Below, piece by piece: positions 1-5,001 of a stretch of 5,001 nucleotides of DNA (position 1 is its first letter; each line of letters starts with the position of its first letter). Below the pieces are notes generated by a model. That model was not told the origin of the DNA. It saw only the letters and a list, made by a program, of their open reading frames with translations, and ran no database searches. Source of the DNA: Actinomycetota bacterium (GTDB lineage: Bacteria; Actinomycetota; Actinomycetes; Mycobacteriales; Micromonosporaceae); assembly GCA_005885115.1 (NCBI GenBank), contig VAXX01000440.1, positions 1-5,001 on the forward strand, in the 5' to 3' direction. Position numbers and translations under genes: made by a program.

Positions 1-9
1 CATCCCCCC

Positions 10-14
10 GGAGG
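10..14 (+). promoter_or_regulatory. Ribosome binding site for the LPLTG surface protein gene
   Basis: GGAGG lies six bases before the ATG at 21, which is good Shine-Dalgarno spacing. It supports that ATG as the true start. The promoter must lie to the left of the window. Confidence 0.8.
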
Positions 15-20
15 TCCCCC

Positions 21-1136
21 ATGCCGGCGCCTGTCCGTCTCGTCTGCGCCCTCACCGTCGTCGCCCTCGCCGCGCCGCTGCCGGCAGCGTCGCCGGCGGC
101 GGCCGCCCCCGCCCGGCCGGCGTGCGGCGCCGGGACCGGCGGCGCGGGCGCCGACCTGGTCCGGCTCAACGCGCTCGATCTGCGCGCCCTCGGGATCGCG
201 CAGGCGTCCGGCGCCGGCCTGCGACTCGCCTCGACCCACGCGGGGGTGACCGACGGCCGGCCCAGCGCCAGCGCGCGCGGCGTGGACGCGACGCTCGCGG
301 GGGTGCCGCTCACCGCCGCGCAACCGGCCGCGCTGCGGCAGACCCCGGGCAGCGCCCAGGTCCGGTCCAGCCCCGTCGACCTCGGCTATGCCAGGGTGGG
401 TACGGGCGACCTGCGCGCCCAGGCCGGCTGCCCGTCGGCCACCGCGTCGGCGGCGCTCGTGGACGCCACGGTGCTGCCCGGTACCGACGGTCTGGCGGTG
501 GTACGGGTGCCCGGCAACGTCCACAGCCTCGCCACGGTCGGTACCGGCCGGGCGCGGGCGCAGGTCGGGCTGACCGACGTACGGATCCTCGACCGGACGA
601 CCGCACGGATCGCCGTCAAGGTGCTCACCGAGCCGACGTTGACCGTCGGGGCGGGCAGCGCCCGGTACAGCTCCCCGGTGCTGGAGGTGACCCTGCCCAG
701 CGGCGGGGTACGCCGGCTCGACGCCCCGGGCCAGCACCTGGACCTGGGGCTGTCCAACACCGGTACGGTGTCCGCCTCCGGGCCGCAGCGGGACGTCACC
801 GAGAGCCTGCCGGGCAACCCGCTCGCCGCGCTCGGCGGCCGGCTGCCGGCCGGTCCGGTCACGTTGCGCCTGTCCGCCGGTACGCTCAACCGGCACGTCA
901 CCGGTACCTCGGTCACCGCCGACGCGGCCACGCTGCGGGTGCAGTTGCTGGTCTCGGGGAACCCGGTGCTCGACGTCGGGGTCGGCGTCCTGGAAGCGAA
1001 TGCCTCACGCGGGGCCGAGCCCGCCACCCTGCCATTGACCGGCGTCAACGTCGGCTGGCTGGTCGGCACCGGACTGCTGCTCACCATCGCCGGCCGGTTC
1101 CTGCTCCTGGTATCCCGGCGCCGCGCCACCAGCTAA
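21..1136 (+). CDS. Secreted, LPLTG sortase-anchored surface protein of unknown function
   Basis: The 371-residue product looks like a cell-wall-anchored surface protein. Residues 1 to about 29 form a signal peptide: a short n-region with Arg6, a hydrophobic stretch at 7-20, then an Ala/Pro-rich cleavage region. The C-terminus has the three-part sorting signal: LPLTG at 337-341, a hydrophobic segment (about 342-364) and a basic SRRR tail. A housekeeping sortase would cut between Thr340 and Gly341 and join the protein to peptidoglycan. The mature part has only two cysteines, C35 and C137, which could form a disulfide. It is rich in alternating Val/Thr/Leu and Gly, suggesting beta structure, and has no recognisable catalytic motif. 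The general plan resembles the streptomycete SCO1860-type LAETG-anchored proteins, but this is a weak impression. The gene stands alone on this strand. Its TAA stop overlaps the end of the converging WXG gene. The start is supported by the GGAGG at 10-14. Confidence 0.85.
   Translation: MPAPVRLVCALTVVALAAPLPAASPAAAAPARPACGAGTGGAGADLVRLNALDLRALGIAQASGAGLRLASTHAGVTDGRPSASARGVDATLAGVPLTAAQPAALRQTPGSAQVRSSPVDLGYARVGTGDLRAQAGCPSATASAALVDATVLPGTDGLAVVRVPGNVHSLATVGTGRARAQVGLTDVRILDRTTARIAVKVLTEPTLTVGAGSARYSSPVLEVTLPSGGVRRLDAPGQHLDLGLSNTGTVSASGPQRDVTESLPGNPLAALGGRLPAGPVTLRLSAGTLNRHVTGTSVTADAATLRVQLLVSGNPVLDVGVGVLEANASRGAEPATLPLTGVNVGWLVGTGLLLTIAGRFLLLVSRRRATS
1029..1130 (+). other. C-terminal cell-wall sorting signal (LPLTG, membrane segment, basic tail)
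   Basis: LPLTG is encoded at 1029-1043. It is followed by about 23 mostly hydrophobic residues and then SRRRA just before the end of the protein. This is the classical order for a sortase substrate. No sortase gene is in the window. Confidence 0.85.
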
Positions 1137-1780
1137 CCGAGGCGGAACTGCGCCGACGTGGTGCCGGCCGGAGCCGGATCCACCGGCCGGTACGCCAGCT
1201 CCGCCAACCGGCCGGCCCACCGGTCGTGCAGCGCCCGACCGTCGTCCAGCGCCTCGGCCGCGATCGCCAGGATGTGCGCGCCGATCGTGGCCGCGGCCAC
1301 CGGGTCGCTGGAAGCCTTGAGCGCCAGGGCTTCCGCCGAGCCGAGGCACTCGGCGACGGTGCCGGCCAGCGCCCGCCGGGTACGCCCGAGCCACGCCGTC
1401 ACGTCATCGAGGTAGCTCGCGGTGTCCTCCAGCCGGCCGGTCAACGTATCCGGACCACCGGCCAACTGTCCGGCCAGTCCCGACCAGGTCGCCCCGTACG
1501 CCTCGGCGGCCGGACCCCGCCAGGCGGCCGGCATGGGTACCTCGTCCGCCCGCTGCCGGTACCCGCCCGCGTACCGGCGGAGCGCGTCGGACGCCCCGGT
1601 GAGCCCGTCCCGGGATACCCCGGCCAGGTGTACGACCAGCTCCCCGGGCAGCGAGCCGAGCCGGCGCAGCAGCGGCCAGATCGGATGGTCGGCCGGTGCA
1701 CCGGACGCGGCCAGGCTCGCGTCCACCCGATCGAGCAGCGGCGCGGCGACCGGGTACACGCGGTCGAGGAGGTCCATCAC
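1133..1780 (-). CDS. WXG-motif helical protein, probable ESX/type VII-associated
   Basis: The 215-residue product is almost entirely alpha-helical by composition. A central helix-turn-helix has Trp87-Arg-Gly89 in the turn, flanked by a helix at about 63-80 and another from 90 onward. This matches the WXG100 hairpin of ESX substrates. It is twice the WXG100 length, with an extra helical region before the hairpin (1-60) and another after it (about 120-200), closer to the larger ESX-associated proteins. No signal peptide, membrane segment or enzyme motif is visible, and no clear YxxxD/E signal was found. The start is either GTG at 1780, giving a 4 nt GTGA overlap with the upstream stop, or the next codon, ATG at 1777, giving a TGATG overlap. 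There is no good ribosome binding site, so it is probably translated by coupling to the EspC-like gene. Function is unknown; a partner or substrate of type VII secretion is the best guess. Its TAG stop overlaps the opposing gene. Confidence 0.75.
   Translation of the reverse strand: MMDLLDRVYPVAAPLLDRVDASLAASGAPADHPIWPLLRRLGSLPGELVVHLAGVSRDGLTGASDALRRYAGGYRQRADEVPMPAAWRGPAAEAYGATWSGLAGQLAGGPDTLTGRLEDTASYLDDVTAWLGRTRRALAGTVAECLGSAEALALKASSDPVAAATIGAHILAIAAEALDDGRALHDRWAGRLAELAYRPVDPAPAGTTSAQFRLG
1161..1193 (+). terminator. Possible hairpin terminator for the surface protein gene
   Basis: Two copies of CCGGCCGG (1164-1171 and 1183-1190) are separated by 11 bases. In plus-strand RNA the stem extends by G-U, U-A and G-C pairs to 11 bp. 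It starts 25 bases after the plus-strand stop, inside the 3' end of the opposing gene. No U-tract follows, and this octamer recurs nearby by base composition alone, so it may be chance. The outer pairs work less well in minus-strand RNA, which mildly favours a role for the plus-strand gene. Confidence 0.25.
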
Positions 1781-2079
1781 GACACCGCCCGGTGCCGCTG
1801 GTGGGCGCCCTGCTCGGCGGCCCGGTACCCCTCGGCCGCCCGGCGCAGCCCGGCCGCGAGGTCGGTCAGCCGGGCCCCGTACCCGGCCGCCTCGCGTTCC
1901 CGGGCACCCAGCGCGGCGGCCCAGATCGCGTACAGCTCGCCGGCCAGGCCGCCGAGCTGACCGGGTCCGGCGGCGCCGAAGGCGCGGGCTCCGGGATCGG
2001 ACAGCCCGAGCCGGGCGGCCGTACCGGCGACCTCGTCCGCCGCCGCGGTCACCCGCCGGGCCAGCGCGTCGATCTCCAT
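1777..2079 (-). CDS. EspC/WXG100-like small helical protein, candidate type VII secretion substrate
   Basis: The 100-residue product is the usual length for WXG100 and EspC-type (formerly DUF2580) proteins. It appears to be a two-helix hairpin: helix one about 3-24, a Gly/Pro-rich turn (about 25-44), helix two about 45-90. The turn has FGAAGPG in place of a WXG triplet, as in many EspC-like members; its only Trp is W53. Tyr85-x3-Glu89 near the end of helix two matches the YxxxD/E export signal of ESX substrates. This supports, but does not prove, secretion. Starts further upstream in this frame would run into the YbaB-like gene. ATG 2079 has GGGGAGGG just before it and overlaps the upstream TGA by one base (TGATG), so it was chosen. 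It is the middle gene of the three-gene cluster, and the next gene also has a WXG hairpin, so the two products may pair as ESX proteins often do. Confidence 0.78.
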   Translation of the reverse strand: MEIDALARRVTAAADEVAGTAARLGLSDPGARAFGAAGPGQLGGLAGELYAIWAAALGAREREAAGYGARLTDLAAGLRRAAEGYRAAEQGAHQRHRAVS

Positions 2080-2405
2080 CAGCCCTCCCCGAGCGGCCGG
2101 TACTCCCCGAACGTCTCCGTATGCAGCTTGGTGCGCGCCCACGCCGCCGCGTCCGCGGCGGCGGTGACCGCCTCCCGGATCGACCGGGACAGCTCGTGGT
2201 TGCTCCGCCCGGCGAGCGGGCCGCTGACCTGGACGTCGCGGATCGTCCCGTCGGCGGTGACCACCACCTCCACGAGCCCGTCCGGCGAGCTGACCGTCAC
2301 CTCGACGCCGGCCAGTGCCTTCTCGAACTCGGCGAGCCGGGTGTCGAGCCGCTGGTAGCGCTCAACCGCCGCCTCGATGAACGCCTCGTCGATCTCGCGC
2401 CCCAT
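2079..2405 (-). CDS. Divergent YbaB/EbfC-family protein (EspL-like)
   Basis: The 108-residue product has the YbaB/EbfC plan: an N-terminal helix (about 5-33), a central beta-meander (about 34-61) with the turns SPDG and ADGT, and a C-terminal helix (about 68-95). YbaB proteins are dimers, and some bind DNA as nucleoid-associated proteins. The Met/Gln-rich N-terminus of the canonical copy encoded beside dnaX-recR is absent here. The charged, Tyr-containing first helix, together with WXG/EspC-like genes immediately downstream, is more like EspL of the mycobacterial ESX-1 locus. That gene context suggests a role with type VII proteins rather than general DNA packing; this is inference. ATG 2405 was chosen for family length and because AAAGG and GGAGGGG precede it. 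GTG codons at 2438 and 2453 are possible but lack a ribosome site. The TGA stop shares a base with the next ATG. It is probably the first gene of the cluster. Confidence 0.8.
   Translation of the reverse strand: MGREIDEAFIEAAVERYQRLDTRLAEFEKALAGVEVTVSSPDGLVEVVVTADGTIRDVQVSGPLAGRSNHELSRSIREAVTAAADAAAWARTKLHTETFGEYRPLGEG
2083..2090 (-). promoter_or_regulatory. Ribosome binding site fixing the start of the EspC-like gene
   Basis: GGGGAGGG on the minus strand ends three bases before ATG 2079. It lies inside the last codons of the YbaB-like gene. It decides for the 100-residue product over longer forms that would overlap that gene. Confidence 0.6.
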
Positions 2406-2409
2406 AAGA

Positions 2410-2423
2410 CCTTTGACCCCTCC
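2410..2423 (-). promoter_or_regulatory. Ribosome binding region of the YbaB-like gene
   Basis: On the minus strand GGAGGGG (2423-2417) and AAAGG (2414-2410) precede ATG 2405. The first is a strong match but somewhat far (11 bases); the second is weaker and near (4 bases). Either supports the ATG over the upstream GTG codons. Confidence 0.5.
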
Positions 2424-2451
2424 GGACTCGCTGGCCACCGTACGGCACCGC

Positions 2452-2479
2452 ACCGTAACGACGGAACCCCACGCCGCAA
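2452..2479 (-). promoter_or_regulatory. Possible sigma-70-type promoter of the YbaB-EspC-WXG cluster
   Basis: On the minus strand TTGCGG (2479-2474) and TACGGT (2457-2452) are 16 bases apart and resemble -35 and -10 boxes. Transcription would begin near 2445, leaving a leader of about 40 bases. The elements are short and partly degenerate. A DnaA box lies directly upstream of the -35. Confidence 0.3.
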
Positions 2480-2482
2480 GCC

Positions 2483-2491
2483 TGTGGATAA
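2483..2491 (-). promoter_or_regulatory. Perfect DnaA box (TTATCCACA) in the gap before the YbaB-like gene
   Basis: The minus strand reads TTATCCACA, identical to the high-affinity E. coli DnaA box. Actinobacterial origins mostly use TTGTCCACA, but DnaA also binds this form. It lies between the delta-prime stop (2510) and the candidate -35 of the cluster (2479). No second box was seen nearby, so this is not an origin. The rest of the 104 bp gap holds no convincing terminator for the delta-prime gene. Confidence 0.5.
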
Positions 2492-2509
2492 CTCACGCCG
2501 CTGGGTACG

Positions 2510-3697
2510 TCAGCCCTGCCAGAGCTCGAGCATCATCGCCTCGACCGCGATCCTGGGCTTGACGTTGAGCTCGATGGCGTCCCGGCAGGCGAGTACGGCC
2601 GACAACCGGCGCAGCGCGCTCTCCGGCGTCCAGCGCTGGGCCGCCTGGCCGGCCACCTCAACGGCGTCGACGTGCACCGGCGGTACCGGCGCCTGGAGCG
2701 TGCGTACCAGGACGTCGCGGTAGAAGCCGGCGAGGTCCACCAGCGCCCGGTCCAGTGCGTCCCGTTGGGCCCGGGTGGCCCGGGACTTCTGCCGGCGCTC
2801 CAGGTCCTTGAGCGCGGCGGTGGCACCGCGCGACGCCCCGGCCGTTCCCTTGCCCGTACCCCCGGCTCCGAGAGCGGTAGCCAGGTCGGTGCGCTCGCGG
2901 CCGTCCAGCTCGACCACCGCGGCGACCGCCTCCGCCTCGGCCGCCTCGATCAGCGCCGACGCCGCCTCGAAGCAGGCCCCGACGCCGGTGAGCCGGCGGG
3001 GTACGGCGAGCACCGCCTCCCGGCGGGCCCGTGCCTGCGGGTCGCGGGCCAGCCGCCGGGCGCGCCCGACGTGCCCCTGCGCGGCGGCGGCGGCCCAGAG
3101 AGCGTCCGCGTGGTCGATCCCGTCCCGTTCGACCAGGACCGACGCGACCGCCTCGGCGGAGGGCTGCCGAAGCGTCACGACCCGGCACCGGGACCGGATG
3201 GTGACCGAGATGTCGTCGGGGTGGGTGGAGGGCGTACAGAGCAGGAAGACCGTCCGGGGCGGCGGTTCCTCGATCGCCTTGAGCAGCGCGTTGCCGGCCG
3301 CCTCGGTGAGCCGGTCGGCGTCCTCGACCAGGAGTACCTGCCAGCGGCCCTGGGTCGGGGCGCCCTGGGCGCGCAGGACCAGCGCGCGCATCTCGTTCAC
3401 GCCCACGGTCAGCCCCTCGGGCACCACGAACCGCACGTCGGCGTGGGTACCGCCGAGCGTGGTGTGGCAGGCCGGACAGGTGCCGCAACCCCGGTCCGGG
3501 CACTGGAGCGCGGCGGCGAACGCCCGGGCGGCGATCGACCGGCCGGAGCCGGGTGGCCCGGTGAACAGCCAGGCGTGGGTCATCGCCCCGGTCGCCACGT
3601 CCCGCTGGCGGGCCACGATCGCGGCGGCCGCGTCGACGGCAGCGCGCAGCGTGGCCACCGCCTCGTCCTGCCCCACGAGATTGGCGAAAACGCTCAC
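2510..3697 (-). CDS. holB: DNA polymerase III subunit delta-prime (clamp loader)
   Basis: The 395-residue product is the delta-prime subunit of the clamp loader that places the beta clamp on primed DNA, working with DnaX and delta. An N-terminal AAA+ domain holds a P-loop relic, GPPGSGRS at 47-54, in which Arg53 replaces the catalytic Lys, as expected for a subunit that does not hydrolyse ATP. A four-Cys zinc site follows (C66, C71, C74, C77). A Walker-B-like LLVEDAD lies at 122-128, ALLKAIEEPP at 137-146, and the SRC motif at 169-171, whose Arg acts as arginine finger for the neighbouring DnaX subunit. The C-terminal helical collar domain has a Gly-rich, basic insertion (about 275-312), making the protein longer than the 334-residue E. 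coli subunit. The GTG start at 3697 overlaps the tmk stop as GTGA and has GGAGAG six bases upstream. Translational coupling to tmk is likely. It is followed by a 104 bp gap. Confidence 0.93.
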   Translation of the reverse strand: MSVFANLVGQDEAVATLRAAVDAAAAIVARQRDVATGAMTHAWLFTGPPGSGRSIAARAFAAALQCPDRGCGTCPACHTTLGGTHADVRFVVPEGLTVGVNEMRALVLRAQGAPTQGRWQVLLVEDADRLTEAAGNALLKAIEEPPPRTVFLLCTPSTHPDDISVTIRSRCRVVTLRQPSAEAVASVLVERDGIDHADALWAAAAAQGHVGRARRLARDPQARARREAVLAVPRRLTGVGACFEAASALIEAAEAEAVAAVVELDGRERTDLATALGAGGTGKGTAGASRGATAALKDLERRQKSRATRAQRDALDRALVDLAGFYRDVLVRTLQAPVPPVHVDAVEVAGQAAQRWTPESALRRLSAVLACRDAIELNVKPRIAVEAMMLELWQG

Positions 3698-5001
3698 GAC
3701 CGGCTCTCCGCGCGGGACCGCTCGGCCGGCCCGGTGCCGTCGCCGTCCGGCGGCACGACGGCCGTCGGGTCCACGACCGGGGCGGCCGCCGAGGTCGCCG
3801 GACCGGCAACCAGGGGCGCCGGGGGTACCACCGGAACCTCGGCGGGACCGGGCGCCGGGAGCAGCCCGTGTACCCGGTCGGCGATCAGCCCCGCCACCGC
3901 GTCCTCGGGCCGGCTGGCGTCCAGGACGAGGTACCGCTTGGGGTCGGTGGCGGACAGGTCGAGGAAGGCGTACCGGACCCGCTCGGCGAAGTGCAGCGTC
4001 TGGGCGTCCGGCTCGGCCAGCTCCGGCGGGCGGCCGGTGGCCCGGCGCAGTCCCTCGGCCGGATCGAGGTCGAGCAGCACGACCAGATCGGGGCGCAGAC
4101 CGCCGGTGGCCCAGCCGGACAGCCAGGCCACCTCGTCGACCGGCAGGGTACGGCCGGCCTCCTGGTACGCCAGCGCGGAGTCCACGTACCGCTCGCTGAT
4201 CACCACGGCACCGCGCTCCAGGGCCGGCCGGATCACCGTGGCCACGTGATGGGCCCGGTCGGCGGCGTACAGCAGCGCCTCGGTACGCGGCGCCACCGCC
4301 GAGAGCCCGAGCGGTCCGCCGGACAGCAGCAGGGTACGGATCTGCCCGCCGACGTCGGTGGCGCCCGGTTCCCGGGTGAGCAGCACCTCGCGCCCTTCGG
4401 CCCGTAGCCGCTCGGCCAGCCGCCGGGCGTGCGTGGTCTTCCCGGCCCCGTCGCCACCCTCGATGACCACGAAGATGCCGATGTCGTCCATCTGCCGCAG
4501 CGCGCCCAGCCCGGCGATCACCCCGAACAGCCCCGCGCAGAACAGCAGGATCCGGGTCGTCGAGATGGGTACCCCGAGCACCTCCCGGGAGCTGCCGTAC
4601 CCGACCACGACGCTGGACACCGAGATCGTCAGCAGCAGCGTGACCTGGGTGCCGGTCTGGATGAACGCGAACACCCGACCGCGTACCTCGTCGCCGACCT
4701 CGGTACCGAGCAGCGTGGTGCCGGCGAGGAACGCCATCCCCGCGCCGACCCCGACGCCGAACGCGAAGCACACCGCGATGACCAGGTGCCACGCCACCGA
4801 CAGCAGCGTCACCGAGGCCGCGGCCAGCACGATGGACAGCCCGAACCAGCGGCGCCGGGACAGCGCGCGGACCACCCGCGGACCGGCGACGATACCGACG
4901 CCGAGCCCGACGAAAAGGATCGCGAACAGGATGTAGAAGGTGGCGTCGCCGCCGCCGAGCGAGCGCGCGTAGAACTGGGCGGTGCCGACCACGACGCCGG
5001 C
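3694..5001 (-). CDS. tmk: MFS-type membrane domain fused to thymidylate kinase, 5' end missing
   Basis: The gene runs off the right edge; 435 residues are visible, counted from the edge. Residues 1-170 are the end of a major-facilitator-like membrane domain, with about five hydrophobic segments (near 22-40, 53-70, 73-98, 119-135, 150-168). Residues 171 to about 381 are a complete dTMP kinase, which phosphorylates dTMP to dTDP: P-loop GGDGAGKT at 182-189, the dTMP-site REPG at 210-213, ADR at 248-249 region, ERY at 270-272, and a lid with several Arg around 319-333. Basic residues in the lid but not in the P-loop resemble the bacterial type. A Pro/Ala/Val-rich, probably disordered tail fills about 382-435. 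The frame is open across the junction, and Met171 has no good ribosome site, so a real fusion is likely. Such MFS-dTMP kinase proteins are annotated in Streptomyces and Micromonosporaceae. The stop overlaps the holB GTG. What, if anything, the membrane part transports is unknown. Confidence 0.9.
   Translation of the reverse strand, partial: AGVVVGTAQFYARSLGGGDATFYILFAILFVGLGVGIVAGPRVVRALSRRRWFGLSIVLAAASVTLLSVAWHLVIAVCFAFGVGVGAGMAFLAGTTLLGTEVGDEVRGRVFAFIQTGTQVTLLLTISVSSVVVGYGSSREVLGVPISTTRILLFCAGLFGVIAGLGALRQMDDIGIFVVIEGGDGAGKTTHARRLAERLRAEGREVLLTREPGATDVGGQIRTLLLSGGPLGLSAVAPRTEALLYAADRAHHVATVIRPALERGAVVISERYVDSALAYQEAGRTLPVDEVAWLSGWATGGLRPDLVVLLDLDPAEGLRRATGRPPELAEPDAQTLHFAERVRYAFLDLSATDPKRYLVLDASRPEDAVAGLIADRVHGLLPAPGPAEVPVVPPAPLVAGPATSAAAPVVDPTAVVPPDGDGTGPAERSRAESRS
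3704..3709 (-). promoter_or_regulatory. Ribosome binding site for holB
   Basis: GGAGAG on the minus strand sits six bases before GTG 3697, within the last codons of tmk. It fixes the GTG as start, although the reading frame stays open further upstream. Confidence 0.65.

Noticed and set aside
386..1129. A 247-codon minus-strand open frame opposite the surface protein gene
   Set aside because: Low-complexity Ser/Thr/Pro/Arg composition and no ribosome site; the plus-strand gene has a signal peptide, a sorting signal and GGAGG.
122..1960. A 612-codon plus-strand open frame crossing the surface protein gene and both WXG-type genes
   Set aside because: Its translation is an Arg/Pro/Gly-rich string with no domain, it overlaps three genes with clear features, and long open frames in the wrong phase are normal at this GC content.
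2406..2509. A replication origin suggested by the DnaA box next to replication genes
   Set aside because: Only one box was seen, with no A/T-rich unwinding region, and dnaA or dnaN is not adjacent.
2377..2562. A 61-codon plus-strand frame covering the gap around the DnaA box
   Set aside because: It overlaps the ends of genes on both sides, has no ribosome binding site before its ATG, and its product looks like nothing recognisable.
2843..2875. A Gly-rich GGTGKGT stretch in delta-prime that looks like a second P-loop
   Set aside because: A Gly, not Ser/Thr, follows the Lys, and it sits in the insertion of the C-terminal helical domain, outside the AAA+ fold.
2672..4249. Long plus-strand open frames (up to 525 codons) antisense to holB and tmk
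   Set aside because: They lie opposite two confidently identified genes, have Arg/Gly/Pro-rich composition and no family motif.
4233..4491. A separate tmk gene starting at ATG 4491
   Set aside because: No Shine-Dalgarno sequence precedes this ATG, and the frame continues without a stop into the membrane domain; the fusion is also known in related bacteria. Internal initiation is not excluded.

Overview
The window is very GC-rich, GTG starts are common, genes are packed with 1-4 nt overlaps, and no TTA leucine codon was seen in any called gene. This points to an actinomycete. The membrane-transporter/dTMP-kinase fusion followed by a DNA polymerase III delta-prime gene, and the heavy use of GTAC in codons, fit the Micromonosporaceae best; that family-level placement is an inference.

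Layout. At the left, one plus-strand gene (21-1136) encodes a secreted protein with a C-terminal LPLTG sortase signal. All other genes are on the minus strand. Read in their own direction, from right to left, they are: (1) the 3' part of a gene for a fused MFS-type membrane domain and thymidylate kinase, cut by the window edge (3694-5001); (2) holB-like DNA polymerase III delta-prime (2510-3697), coupled to it by a GTGA overlap; (3) a gap of about 104 bp (2406-2509) with a perfect 9-nt DnaA box and a possible promoter; (4) a compact three-gene cluster: a divergent YbaB/EbfC-like protein (2079-2405), a 100-residue EspC/WXG100-like protein with a C-terminal YxxxE motif (1777-2079), and a 215-residue WXG-containing helical protein (1133-1780). 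The last gene meets the plus-strand gene tail to tail with a 4 bp overlap.

How the genes fit together. The first pair serves chromosome replication: Tmk makes dTDP for dTTP synthesis and delta-prime is part of the clamp loader. The three-gene cluster resembles accessory or substrate genes of type VII (ESX) secretion, in which a YbaB-like protein (as in EspL) sits beside small WXG/EspC-like proteins. No secretion ATPase, EccB/C/D/E or mycosin lies in the window, so secretion is not shown. The LPLTG protein is probably a wall-anchored surface protein with its own promoter upstream of the window.

No tRNA, rRNA, CRISPR array, insertion sequence or attachment site was seen. Most of the window is ordinary actinobacterial housekeeping. 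The parts worth a second look are the YbaB/EspC/WXG trio, the DnaA box in front of it, the Tmk fusion, and the excess of GTAC.
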